This document shows, one piece after another, positions 46,522-59,387 of a stretch of 64,000 nucleotides of DNA. This DNA comes from Gnetum montanum (taxonomy: Eukaryota > Streptophyta > Gnetopsida > Gnetales > Gnetaceae), in the NCBI GenBank assembly GCA_015680685.1, contig MNCI01030582.1, positions 764,845-828,844 on the forward strand, read 5' to 3'. Positions within the stretch are counted from its first letter, which is position 1. Each line of letters opens with the position of its first letter. A program made the translations under genes and the position numbers. A model generated the notes under the pieces. That model saw only the letters and a list, made by a program, of their open reading frames with translations, made no database searches and was not told the DNA's origin.

Positions 46522-48929
46522 TTATGTTCCAAGTAGTGGTGGATTCTCCATAAGCTTCTTCCCCTTGTTTTTAGGCTTTTGGAATTGATATATGCTTAGT
46601 AATGCTTTGAGATTCTCTTCTTCTAATCTGGGATTGTGTATCATGCATGTGAATTTAGCAATGTCGACTAGTGTCAATACTTCCCAAGGACATGGTGGTT
46701 CTGGGAACATCTTGTTTATCTTGATGTATCATGATACAAACTACTTTCTTTCCTCTTCAAAATATCTATGCACTTTCTTTAGTTCTTGATAGTGTGTCAT
46801 CCTTCTGGCCAACTTTGTTGCTACATCTTTTTGATCCTACTAGCTAGCCTTGACTACTTAGAGTTTAAATTTTTCTATGTGAGGCTTCTACTATGCATCT
46901 TTCCTATCCATAAACTCCTTTATATACATTGAGTATATAGTAGGTACTTTATGCTCCAATTCTATTCTTAATCTACCTACTATTAACATTTCCAAGTTCG
47001 CATACTCAAGAATTGCTAACCCCATGTATTTTGTTAAGTTCTCAATTCATAGGTCTTTATTGTTCACTTTGGCTTGATGTACATGGGTAAGGCTATCTAA
47101 GATGGGTTGCTAATCAAGTGTTTGTGCTATGATGGGGCTAATTTTGGCTTTGGCCATTTGGATCTTCTTCTTATTGATTCACTTGTACATGCCCACTTAA
47201 TCTCTTAAGTGCTCTTTTAGCCTTTCATGTTTCTTGATCTCATATATTCATATGCTAATCTCAGTTATTGATTTCTATCGCACAGTGTAGATTTCTTCTG
47301 TTCATAAGGTTCTATTTTCTTGGGCCAATTATCTTATGTCAACATTGACTCTAGAAAAATATTTTTGTTAACTAATGGATACTCTTTTCTAGAACATTCT
47401 TTTAGTTCTTAATATCTATCACCTCATGTTTTTAGTAAGAATCTTCTTAATTTTTTTCTTCTAATGTAGCTATAGTTTTAGAATGTGTGTATGTTTGAGC
47501 ATCTACTATATAAGCATTTCACACTGCCTTTTCCTTCTCCATCTTCATTTGTATGTATTTGGTCATCAATTGGTTAATCTGTTCATTTCTAAATTATTCA
47601 AGATGATCAAGTGTGATGTGTCATGTAGGGTCTTCTCTTTTATCTCTTACTATGACCAGTTCCTTCACTTTTTATGTGTTGCATTCTAGTTTGTGCCTTG
47701 AGTAGTTTATCTTTTTTTGAAATTAATTTAGACTAGACTATAGTGATATCACTGAGGATGTCAAAAATATTTTACATGACTTTTCCTATCTAAAGCAGTC
47801 TTTACAACACATCTTCATGCTCTATAGGGGACATTGATGTTTCAACTATGATTTCTACATATTTGGTTCTAGTAATGTCAGTAGGTGGCATAATGAGAAA
47901 ATTGAAGGATTCTTTGATATGATCTATTATAACCTTTTCTACTTTTGCTACATCTTGATGTTGCATTATCATAATTGTGGCTTATTCTGTGATTTCTACC
48001 ATGATTTGAAAGGATGTAGTGTTCCCAAAAATCTATTTTGCCTAATCGTTATATGCTCTTTTCTTCAAAGAGACTTGACTACTAGTAGGTCTTATTGATA
48101 CAATAGGTTTATTGGGATTATCTCTAACTTTGTACATGCTTGAGACTTCCTTGCATTCCTAACTTATTAATTTTTCTATTTTTAATAAGTGGATCATTGA
48201 GGATTTCTAGTTTGGTTATGCTAGTGGAGCACTTTGCCTTGGTCTATCTACAACTCGAGTCAACCCATTGTGTCTTGCTTGTTCTATTTCTGTGGTTGGA
48301 ATGTTTGCCACTATTGTAGATCCTATTCTAGCCTGAGTGCTTACTGGTTTTTCAACTTGATCCTTCTTTAGTGACGCCAGCTTAGAAATTTCAGCATATG
48401 AAGCATTTTGGGCTTTGTGAAAGATATCATTGGAATAACCCATAATTCCAACTTGTTCACATAATCTTTGATAAGATAAGGAAATGATAGACTAGGTTTC
48501 CCTTTCTTCATCTCCTCAAATCTCTTTTATATTACTAGAAATAGCATATGGGTGATGTTGGCTTGGAATTTCCCCATTAGGTTGGTACTTCCTCTAGTAG
48601 CATAGGTTGAAATTTGATTAAGCCTTTTTGTTGGGAATATATCAAATGTCCCAATCTTGAAATAGACCTTTTCAATAGTGGACAGTCTACTATATTCCTT
48701 CTCAATGGTTCCATGCCATAAATTTCTTACATTAGTGTTGGAACTTATAGATGTTTCAGCTATATTGGCTCCAAAATTTGGTATGTTTAGTGCCTTTGCT
48801 ATTAATTCTACCGAATATTGAAACATCATAAAGAAAATTGCATGTTGTAGCTCATGCACAAAACCATTATAATTTGGTGTAAAAAATAATGGCAGACATA
48901 ATTTTCTTATTTTTATCAACATTTGGCAT
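46522..48929 (-). pseudogene. Athila-family 3' ORF (copy B), N-terminus cut off by a Tat LTR
   Basis: This copy is homologous to the 934-codon ORF at 59388-62189. Shared blocks: ERIYFKIGTYHIF against EKVYFKIGTFDIF (48600s); LNRISTYVARGSAILMGK against LNQISTYATRGSTNLMGK; MQHQDVA..VIIDHIKESFN near 47950; MLIVGRLRIELEHKV against MLIARCPRIELEKKV near 46960. The C-terminus ends NKGKKLMENPPLLGT, with the stop in the same place. It has frame shifts as well as stops. The first part of the ORF is missing because the plus-strand LTR begins at 48930. Confidence 0.7.
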
Positions 48930-50060
48930 TGTAGCCTTCACCATTAGAATTTGAGGTAAAATTTTTGTTGTAAAATGTGAAGTTTGTAGTTCATAAGTTG
49001 TAATCTCACATATCTTAACTTATGGAGGCTAAAAAATGCTTCATAAGTTGTGAATACCTCATTTTACAAGTGAAAAAAGTTGTATTATGCATGTACCTAG
49101 GCTTGGGAAGTCTGAAAATGCCTTGGGAATGATCAAATATAGGCTTTTATCAATTTTTATGATGGCTATAGCAATTTATACGTTGGAACCACATGAAGCC
49201 AACATATAAATTTTTGGACTTTAATTTTTATATTGAAGATACTTGCAACCAATGTATAAATTTGGGCAATGAAAAAATATGCTGGCATCAACAAAAAATA
49301 TGCTAGCTAGCTTATTTTGTGCTAGAGCCAATGTAAAAACCATCAAACTTGTCAAATTTGATAAATATGTTGGGGATAGAAGACCTACAAACACCTAAAA
49401 CTTGCAACAATTTGTTAGCAATCATGGCAGAGAGTTGTAGGAACAAATCAAATACCATATGGCCTATAAAAATCAAGGTTAGTCACATTAAAATGACTTT
49501 TTGGCAAATTTACATTTAGGCTAAACCAAAGACTTTCATAGCAGTGCAGATTCACCAGAAGTCCAACAACCAACTTCACCACTTCACAACATAGATCCAA
49601 CATAAAGAAACTAGTAATGAAAACTAGGAGAAAAACTTGGAACTTCTAGAGAGCAAAGTTGAGTGGGAATCATTCTATCGGCTTCACTGAACTCCAAGCA
49701 ACTTCCAGAGAGCAAAGCTGATCACTCTATCAGTTTCACTGAACTCCAAGCATTATTCATTTGGCTCTTTGAGCATTTAAAGCCTAATAATTTGTACCAA
49801 TCTAAACTTTGTTCTTGTAAAAATTTTTATTATTTTAATAAAAATTTGTAGTTCATTTCCATGCAAATTTATTTTTAATTTCTCTATTGCTATATCTACA
49901 TTATTTATTACAATTAATCACATTGTTTTACAAATTATAAGTCCCTAGGTTGTTGACAAGAGCTAGGGTGCTTTAGATCTCTTTTTGAGGCCCATGGAAT
50001 TTGACATCAAACTACTTCACTCTAAAATCTTTGCTCTTCTTGCACTAAATTTTTTAGGCA
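48930..50060 (+). repeat. Tat-like 5' LTR (copy F1)
   Basis: Begins TGTAGCCTTCACC, matching the start at 30000. It has a TATA box, TATAAAAA, at 49465-49472 and ends shortly before a primer-site-like sequence. It interrupts the minus-strand ORF to its left. Internal ATGTTGGC/CCAACATAT-type repeats occur. Downstream, gag and protease of a Tat element lie on the same strand. Confidence 0.6.
49465..49472 (+). promoter_or_regulatory. LTR TATA box
   Basis: GGCCTATAAAAATCAAGG lies within the LTR, about 535 bases from its start. Confidence 0.45.
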
Positions 50061-50070
50061 CTACAATTTC

Positions 50071-50087
50071 AGGTGCTAGAAGGAGGG
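50071..50087 (+). promoter_or_regulatory. Primer-binding-site-like sequence
   Basis: AGGTGCTAGAAGGAGGG looks like a TGGCGC-type plant gypsy primer site after C-to-T change, followed by a G-rich leader. I could not name the tRNA from the sequence alone. Confidence 0.4.
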
Positions 50088-51984
50088 CCTCCAACCATAT
50101 TCTTCACTTAATCCTGCTTTGTTGTTTCTTCTGTATCAACTTTAACTGATATTTTCTTTTGTTTACTAAAAGAAATTTAAAAACCTTTGAAATTTTACCT
50201 TGAAGTTCTTTTCAAAACTAGCACAATCATTTATTCCCCTGCAATTTTGAACCCATCGTATTTATTATAGCTAGTTTGTGTGACTTGCAATTTTCACAGC
50301 AACTATTGAACTTTCTAAAGTCCAGCATCTTTTTTAAAAATTTCACTTTGCATATTCCAAAATATGTCCTTGGACTTTTCTAAAGGCCAACATATTTTTC
50401 ATTATCATCTTCTACTTGTAGCTATTAAAAATTTTTCATTGGAAATCTCTTGCAAGGCCAACGTATTTTGAAAAAGAAAGAAAAACCAAAATATTTATTC
50501 TTGAGAAAGCCCAACATATTTCCAATAGAGCCTAGTTTATTTATTACTAAGAAAGCCTAGCACATTTATTTTCAAAAAGGAAAACCAACATATTTCTTAA
50601 AAAGGTAATCTATTTTTCACTACAGACTAGGTTGAGGTGAACCTAGTGTAAAATTTGGAAGCCTGCCTACAACATTTTCACATCAAAATTTTTTCTAACA
50701 ACTAGTCGTAGCACAATCCTTATTCCCTACATTCTGAAATACAAACATTTCTGTTACTTTAAAATTTAATTAATTGATCTTTTCTAGTATAGTGCACAAC
50801 ACTACCATTGCCACTTTCACTATACCGACAGTTGTAGTTTTCACCACATTTTAGAGTTAAAATCATTTATATAATGAGAAATTTCACTTGTTGAAATTAT
50901 TAATTTAAAACCTAGCTAAATTTATAGTTAATGCCTTTTCATAGATCAACTATGTTGCCCCTGAACTTGACATACATGACTCTTAGTAAAGATGCAGTGC
51001 ATGTGTATGACTCAAAAGACCCAGCTATTGTTAAGTGTAGACAATCACTTAGGCAAAGGGGCAAAAACCCAGACTTTGCTATGATCAATGACACTTCCTC
51101 TATGCCAAGATATATTTTGGTTTGCTCATACAACACTTCAAATATAATGCCAAAAATTTATTCAAAATAATACAGTAGGATGGAAAAGAATACATCCCAT
51201 CGCCATATGAAAAAATTCTCCTTATTGATTTCTCTGCTCATATGCTCATACAACTCATAGATGCTGATGAGTGGAGAAAGGAGCTTATATTGAAGGGTCA
51301 CCATGAAGAGCAAGATGATTTTGAGGTTGAAATAGAGTTGGATACCTTCTTTTCAAGCCTTTTTCAATAATTGGCTCCCCAAACAATTGCACCTAGTTCT
51401 ACATCTTCTGCATCATTGGTGGAGTAGGTCCCTCAACCTTTTTTTTTCTAGTTCATTCGACCATGTTTGGGTCAATATTCATTGTTGCCACACACCAGGC
51501 ATAACCAATGGCTCAATTGATATCTTTGTTCTTGTTGATACCTTTGCAATGTAGCCTTGCTCCACAAAGCCATCACCTGTGGTGTTTACCACATCTCATC
51601 CCTTCGTTGTCCTGGTGGATCCCTTAGTGGGACCATAAGTTGCTCAAGCATCTCATACCCCATTTCCCCCATTTTTCCCTTAAGTGATAGTTCAAACTTC
51701 CTTCTCATTGTTTAATCCCCTTACAAACATGATCAACTAGCCTCTTTCATTATTGCCATATCCATCACACAGCCATATGCTTCCCAACTTTCCTCGCAAT
51801 TGTTTGTACAAAGCACACAACCCACAGTAGTGTTCCAAGGCTTGGATTAGGCCTTCTTGATAATCCAAGACCTTACTAAATAGCTACGCAACCTTAAAGC
51901 TTCTACCACATAGATGGTCAAAATCATGGACTTCTATCAAGATGATTCCATTAGTTAACCTATCCCCCAAATCACTCTTTCTTC
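50088..51984. other. 5' leader region of the Tat element
   Basis: Mostly non-coding with CCAACATATTT-type repeats at 50380-50600. A 79-codon plus-strand frame at 50931-51170 (starts MPFHRST, contains VHVYDSKDPAIVKCRQ) reads well and may be the remnant of a short ORF before gag. It has no recognised similarity. Confidence 0.4.
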
Positions 51985-53400
51985 AAGCATTTCTATCCCA
52001 TAATTTACTAAATATAATGATGAGGGTGATCCCAACACATGCCTAACTACCTTCCATTTTGAGTGCTTATTATTACAAGCTTGGCCTCATACCATCATGC
52101 ATATCTTCCCTATGTTCCTCACTAAGAAAGCCTTATACTAGTACCATGCATTACTTAAAGGATCCATTGCCTTGCTAGATGACTTGATTTCATAATTCAT
52201 AAAATTTTTCAAGTATAACTTAAAACTAGACACCATCCTTGATCAATTGATGAAAATCAAATAGGGGTCCTATTTAGAAGTTCATTTAATGATGGAATTT
52301 TCTACTCAATGAATTTTCCAAGCTTATAGCAAAAACCCATGTTTTGGCCATTTTCAAGGGGACAGTCAATGATTTCACCAAGTCCAAATTGTATTATTTA
52401 GATCCATGGTCCCTTAGCTAGGATTTATCATAAATCAAAAACATTGAAGATTCTACTAAAGCTAGTGGTGACCTAGCCTATATAATGTATAACAACAACA
52501 CTCAAGAAAGCATAGGAATAGAGGAAATTAGAATCATGTAGTCATGACCATTGTGCCCAAAGAAAACAAGACTTTACAAGGATCAAAGATGAACCAACCA
52601 AAGGCCCCTTTCACAACCAACCAACCTTCAACATCAATGGACTTTATAGAAAACCCATCTAGGCCAATCTTTAAGTAAAAATATTGGTCAAAATATACTA
52701 AGTTACCGTTGAAACCATTTGAGCTCCTTGACCAATTTCTTAAGAGTAACTGAATCCAATACAAGAAAATGATTGAATATGTCCACAAGAGGCATGATTT
52801 ATTGTACAATATCTCTAAGGATCCCACTATAGAAACCAAGGATGATTCACTGATGCCACAATATTTCAAACTTGATCGATTCTATGACTATCATCAGTTG
52901 TCTAGTTATGATACCAATTTCTACTTGGCCCTAAAGGATGACTTACTGAAGATGATAGATAACAGAGAGTTAGTGCTACACACTTCAAACCTAGTTAGGC
53001 TTCAAAATCAATTCATGTAGGTGTACAAAGACCCATTGAATAAAAGTAACAAGCCTTACATAATAGCAACATTCAACATTGGTAGTGGCCTAAGACGTGC
53101 TAGGGAGTTGTTTTTGATTCATGTAGCTCCCTGTGATGAAAGGGGTCTTTCAACTTCATCAAGTTCAAGGACTCCTTTTTTCATAAGGATACCATCATTC
53201 ATGCCTCTCAAAGAATTTTTTTTCATTAGGGTATTCCCTCTCACTATAATCAATCCTACAACCCAAGCTAACCAACGTCCTTCTGTGGTGAGCAACACAA
53301 TAACTTCTTTACAACCCAATAATAAGAAATCATTTACTAACCAATGCAAGAAGCTTGTCCCAAAGCCTAAGGCCAAGGATACCAAGCAAACAAAGGCATG
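51985..53400 (+). pseudogene. gag: Tat-lineage gag, degenerate
   Basis: The capsid region near 52010-52200 reads KYNDEGDPNTCLTTFHFECLLLQAW, then IFPMFLTKKALY-YHALLKGSIALLDDL, the gypsy gag pattern (GDP..HL..F, FP..L...A..WY..L..GSI). Further on (52769-53017) is DSLMPQYFKLDRFYDYHQLSSYD, then DLLKMIDNREL. This corresponds to the Tat gag zinc region (RCxYHQ..GH), with the metal ligands lost. A Lys/Pro-rich linker (53300-53400) leads to the protease. Stops and shifts are frequent. Confidence 0.68.
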
Positions 53401-53599
53401 AAATGAAGTGGGCCCACTGAATCCAATAGCTATTTCAACCATTCCTATGAGCTCCAACATCCAAACTACTTCAACCAGTCATCCAAGGAAGGACCATAAA
53501 CAATAAGAGAAGGAGAAAGAGGAAAAAATACAATCATTAAAACATGATATTTTATATTAGACATCACATCTAGGGACCCAATATCACGTATCTAATACT

Positions 53600-54125
53600 A
53601 AAGCTATGAAAAACATGGTTCATCACTAGTGATGCTACCATCTTCACGTAGGGAAGAAATGAAGTCAACTACACTAGTATTTTGTGATAGTGAAATAAGG
53701 ACCAATCCATAGGATGGTGAGATAACAAGAGCCATTTTCTTTATAATCATAAGATTTGGGAAATATAAAATACATAGTATACATGTTAAAAATGGGGTAG
53801 CAACCAATGTTATACCTTTTATCATTGTCCAAAAATTAGGCTGGTAGAACACATGCAAAGTACTCATACCTTTGCTCTCAAATCCTTCAATGAATCATGA
53901 GTAGTAGTGAAGGGTTCCATCTCTTTAGACTTTGTAGTAGGGGAAACATTTCCCACATCTGCCAACTTCTTGGTGGTGGAAGAGATACTAGGATTCACTT
54001 TGAGCCTAGGAAGGTCATGTTTAGCTCAATTACAAGTAGTTTCCTCTCCCATCCACCAAGAAATCCACTTGCCTTATGAGGAAGATGAAATAATTATACA
54101 TGATGATGGTGTGGCTGCTTGGTAG
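53600..54125 (+). pseudogene. Tat-lineage aspartic protease, degenerate
   Basis: Readable pieces in order are IHSIHVKNGVATNVIPFIIVQKLGW (normally D-G-x-A-x-N at the active site; the Asp is replaced by Asn), then, from 53907, GSISLDFVVGETFPTSANFLVVEEILGFTLSLGRSCL, SSPIHQEIHLPYEEDEIIIHDDGV. The LGRPW motif is LGRSC, and EIIIHDD matches the (E)VIVHGEG end of Tat proteases. No RT follows, so the element is truncated here. Confidence 0.72.
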
Positions 54126-55579
54126 TTAATAATGTAGATGTCAAATAAGTGTCCAAAGTGGGGTTTGAAGAAGAAGCTCCTACTATCAAGAGCGAAGTCA
54201 AGAGATCCAAAGGAGTTGACCAAGCCAAACCAATGACTATCAAACCATGAACGCAGCATGGGAAGAGCTCCCATTCAATGTTGTTAGTGAGGAAAATAGG
54301 GAGTATAAGATCGTGCAATGGAGGTTGTATACTCTTTCTAATTATTTGAAGATTAGGAAGTAGTTGCATGACTGAGTGCATTCCATCATTCATACCTATG
54401 TTAATAACCATGTGGCCTTTTCTTTTTATTTTTATTTTAATTGCATAGCCTAGTTTCAACCTTTTGTTCATGTGTACCATTTTTTTACCATGATTTATTT
54501 TATTTTAACTTTATTACAACTACTTAGCCTCACTTGTACTTGTTTGCTTAAAATTTTCTCAATTTATGATCTTTTGTTATTTTTCTTTCATGATTTTCTT
54601 TGAAAATCATAAAAACATTATAAAAATTTTAAAACATAAAAAATCTATAAAAATTTTTAAAACATAAAAGTCATAAAAAATTTTCCATTGCTTGCCAAGG
54701 GCTTAAACTAGTGGGTTGCTAGGGCCTTAAACTAGTAATGCATTGTAGCCTTTTATTTCCTACCATATTATACCCTATTACATCATATTTTACACTTTTT
54801 ATTGCTTGATTACTTTACACTTACATTTTACTATAAGTTTTTTCTTTGTAGCCATATACTTTAATCATGTAGCCTTTTATACAAATAAAACATAAAAATA
54901 TATTAAAATAAAAATATTTTAAAAATATATGAATATGAAATGTTAAAGTTTTATAACCAAAGTGTCCAAGTCCAACAACCATAGTCACATGATGTGACAA
55001 CAATTTAGTTAATAATGATGACAAAAATAGATGAAAGTGTAATAGCCATAGTTACATTGTGAAACAATAAAATAAACAATAATACACTATCTCATAGTCT
55101 TAAATGGTTATGAATAGCTAATAAAATAATAACATCGACACTACAATTGAAATAACTAAAAACATGATAAGACTAGTATGCCTAAGGCAAAACTAGGAGG
55201 GAGGAGGAACATCATCATAATCATGACTACTAGGACCATTGCCATCACCTAGTACCTACACCATAACAAAAACATGAAAAAAAATATAAAATATAAAATT
55301 GATTAGTAATAATTGTAGCCAAAACATAATCATAAAAAAAATAAAATAAAACCAAGTACCAACATTAAAAAAAAATACTAAAATAAAATCTCCAAAACAA
55401 ACCACTTGAGATTCTGGAGCAAGGTCTTCTAGGAGAAAGCTTAGAGGACTAGTCTCTAAACGGTGAAGAAAGTGCTCATCATTCATATTGACCTAGTCTA
55501 TCTCTCCAAGGTCTACACTTGTCAAGATGTTCCTTCTTTCAACTTTGGTCCATGTTGGAGGTTGTTAGGAAAAGGTAGT
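54126..55579. other. Non-coding AT-rich DNA
   Basis: No RT or other pol domain is found where the Tat element should continue. AAAAACATAAAA-type repeats at 54600-54680 and A-rich tracts at 55260-55400 are the only features. Confidence 0.5.
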
Positions 55580-58007
55580 AGTAGTTGCCTCTCCAAAAGT
55601 GGTAGTGATTTGAGGAGCAAGGGAATCAGACACTACTAGAGAGTCTTCAAATAGATTGAAGGCATCCTTTGCATTGATTCCTTACATGAACATCTCAAGG
55701 TTTTGGCTCTTTATATCCTCCTCCAGTAGGTAGCTCTCCTTTTCTAGCTTGTACTTTTACTTGTGATCCTTCTATTTCTTACTTGACTCAAGGAGAAAAG
55801 CATAGTCATCCTACTAGTCTCTAATCTTATGAAATAACAAGTTCATATGTATGTCCTTTTTAGCATTTCTCTTGGCTAGAGCAACCTTGCCATGGATGGA
55901 ACTCTAGTAGTGTGACCACTCAATTTCCTTAGTGCACAAGAAGTCTCTATTGGCACACAAGCCTTCATAAACTCCTTACGATCTCTAAGGTATTTGATTT
56001 TATCTACCTGCCACTTATTTTCCTTCTCTAAGGCCACCACCTTTTCCCATAGGAATTCATTGGAGCATTGGCACTCCCAAGAAGTCCTAGCACATAAGAG
56101 GGCACATTCAGTGGCCTTGTCATATAACCTTCATGGAATAATTTCTATATCAGATGGTAGTGTAGGCAACTCATCAAGCTCAACATCATGCTCAGGATCC
56201 AAATCTAACTTTGGACACTACATCAACCATAACAATAATATACACATGAAAAATAACAAAAATAAAAATAACCAAAAATACTTTAAACTATTAAAACCAT
56301 GTAAGCATAAAACATAGAAATTCATAAAAAAATATAAGAAATAAAAAATTTAAGGTAAAATATGCTATTATTCTTAGCAACATCGGGAGCTATCAGTTGT
56401 AATTGATTGATCATATCTTCCACCATGTCATGCATGAACTTAGTCTTATTAAGAACTTTAGCCTAAGGTTTCAAAAAAAATGTAGAGGTAGATGCTTTTG
56501 GAAGAGGCCCAGGAACTACAACAAGTATGAACATCAACATAATCAAACAACTAAAAATTTAAGCCAAATTTTGACATAAAACTATAAAATCAAATGCATA
56601 AACTGAATTGCCTAAGTACCTAGAGGACCATGTGGGATGTCCATAGGGGGTTCATCATCAAATGAAAAATCTTTAAATATGACATCTAGGTCATCCAATG
56701 CTTCATTGAATATCCTTGCATCTTCCTCTTGTTGTTTTTGTGCTTTCTCTTAGCATTTTTGTTCTACCTTTGCTACTACTTGGGGTACCAATTCTTATTA
56801 CTTTCTTACAAGAATTGCAAAGGAAAAATGTAGAACAAGTTCATAAATTTTATCTAAAGTAAAATAATACTATAAACATATAATATAAATATATACAAAA
56901 AAGATATAAGAAATAAAAATAAGAAGAATGCAATTAAAACATACCTGAAACAATGTGATGTGGCTTGCCAAATCTAAGGGATATCTTCTTTCTTGCTACT
57001 TATTCAACAACAATAACAATTTCTTCAACTAATGTTCTTTTTAAATTTTCTTTGGATACACCATCAGCCTTTGCATTCATCTCTTTGAATCTCATAGCAC
57101 TTCCATTGGCAATATGGGGTTCAATCCCCATGTTGTTAGGGGAAGAACAACATGCACCTCTAAACTTCTTAGTGGTAATTAACAAGGATTCTTCAACATC
57201 TTCAATAGGTGGATCTTATGATTGCATAGCTTGAATGATATGTTTAACTCAAGGTTTGGAAAATTGGAAGGGATTATAACTTACCCACTTTCTATCCTTT
57301 TTGACCACTAGAAATTCCATGAACCTTCCTAGATATGAAGAAAAAAATGCAAAGTGCATGTGTCATATCATATCAAGGTTATTACAAAATTTTAGTATCT
57401 CCTCTCATAGCCCAGAGATCAAGTGCATAACCTAGTTTAATTTCCTTAGTGAGGATCTTCTTCATGGCCCAAACCTAATGAATACCAAGGATCATCTACT
57501 ATGATAACAACAAGGAAAATGTTCTAGAGTGGAATAGAGGATACATCTCGTTGACTTGTATGACCTCACACTAGTCTAAGAGCAAGCCTCTACTACCACG
57601 ATGAGAGTTAAGATACTCAACCTTTCCTCTACGACTCACATATTTCCCTACTCTTGTGAAAACCTTGATGCCATCACAAGGTATACAAAAGAGGTCACTA
57701 AATGTAGATTCATTGTAGGCATATTGTAAACATGAGAGATGAGTTTCTTAACTCCTTTGTCAAAAGAGTCAATTATGCTTACCATCTCTACAATAGGCAT
57801 TGATGGACTAGGAAGCATAAATAGATTAAGAAAACCTACATCAATGATCCTCTCTTATATCTCTCTAGGTGCTCTACTAGACACTCACTCCTATGCTAAA
57901 TCTACTTCATCCCACTTGAGAATGAATGTCTCCTTTGCATGCCTTGAGGTGATTATGACAACAGTAGATTTGGGTGTAGCACCTACAACATAACATGAAT
58001 AACCCAT
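55580..58007 (-). pseudogene. Unrecognised retroelement-associated ORF, degenerate
   Basis: The minus strand can be read from ATG 58007 (MGYSCYVVGATPKSTVVI, TFILKWDEVDL), through FTRVGKYVSRRGKVEYLN, MKKILTKEIKLGYALDLW and FFISRKVHGISSGQKG (57300), and KFRGACCSSPNNMGIEPHIANG (57150). It goes on to a coiled-coil-like end at 55800-56220 with ATECALLCARTSWECQCSNEF and VVALEKENKWQVDKIKYLRD. Frame changes separate the pieces. The layout of a globular domain followed by charged helices resembles the ORF at 59388-62189, but I see no direct sequence match. It lies antisense to the Tat gag-protease remnant. No function is assigned. Confidence 0.45.
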
Positions 58008-58337
58008 TAGCCTTTGGCATGAGTACATCACACAAAATCAAAAAATGAATAAACATAGTAAAATAAAATTAAATTCATAACAACATAGTTAAAACCAATT
58101 AAACAATTGGTGTCTAAGTAACAAAAAAAACATAACTAGAAAACATTGACATTCATGATCAAATATAAATAAAAAATCATCAAAATTACTTATTTGATTT
58201 AGGTAACACAAGGGTCCTAAAAACCATAGATGCATATATGTTCAAGTATTGGAGGCTCCACTAAGCATGAGTAGTTCTAGTAACCAAACACTTGCCATAG
58301 ACTTGAGAGTAATGTGAAGTATATCTGCTAAAGTCAT

Positions 58338-59198
58338 TGATGAGCAGCGAGGTACCCCTACGCTCAACCATACAAATATGAGCATGTACGCGTGATCTAG
58401 TCAAACTCTACAACTGGACTAGTTGTAGCACCTAGATAGTTACATGTTGATTGTAGTTTGTTGTCTTCCCACCTGGACTAGTATTTGCTTTGTCATGTAT
58501 GGTTTAGTCTAGAGTGAGATGTATCATGTGATTCCTAATTACTATGCTACTCCTAGAGTCAATAAGAAATAACTTGAGTGAACTAATAGACAACAAAAAA
58601 TAAAATCAAAGCTATCCTAAGTGTAATGAGAATCCATCCTTAATCATCTATACGCATCTTGAACCTCATGTACTACTTCCAGGGTTACCAAGTGCACATT
58701 ACTTGATCACTGCTAGATACACTACTGGGTTACCAAGTAGTTACACTTAAATTTTCATGATTAAGATGTACCCATTCTACATTAACAATAGGAATAGTAA
58801 ATAACGATAAAGAAATATTAACTAAGAAAATAAGAAATAATATTTAAGAATTAAATAGTTAAAAGCTAAGTGAATGCTGCAATGATGGAGTAATCTTGAT
58901 CTTTATTGCCGATTATGTGCAAGTCCAAGTACATCACACTCGAATAAAGGTTTTGTATAGTTAAAAGCATCACATTGCAGGCATGCACTTGGAAAAGGAA
59001 CTGAAAAATAACTAAAAATTGACAAAAAGACTTGACTCCAAAACTTACCAATCCCCTTTCCTGTGCGCTTGAGTGCTATATTTATAGGCCAACATAGGAA
59101 TCACAATATCATATATTCGATATTGTTATCTAGGCTATGATATTGTGTACTTAATATCAAGTATATGATATTGGGTCTTGGAAAATCATGATTCATCA
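58338..59198 (-). repeat. 3' LTR (copy A) of the Athila-type family
   Basis: 861 bp. Plus-strand ends are TGATGAGCAG (58338) and ATTCATCA (59198), and a minus-strand TATAAATA lies at 59079-59086. The polypurine tract (GGTTGTTTGGGTA on the minus strand) adjoins its right end, which makes it the 3' LTR of the element running right past 64000. U3 keeps ATATTCGATATTG-type repeats. The U5 end GGTTGAGCGTAGGGGTACC matches the solo LTR at 24337-24355. Confidence 0.8.
59079..59086 (-). promoter_or_regulatory. LTR TATA box
   Basis: GGCCTATAAATATAGC on the minus strand, at the position shared by the family. Confidence 0.55.
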
Positions 59199-59387
59199 TA
59201 CCCAAACAACCGAATAACAACTTGTTCTCAAGTCAAACAATCAAAATGAGAATGAGTTCATTTGATTACACAGTGGATAGTTATGGGATTATGGACTAAC
59301 TATGAATTATTTCATGTCGTAGTGTGGAATTAAAAAAAATAAAATTAGGACACCAACATAGATTACAAAAGATAAAATTGTTAGAAC

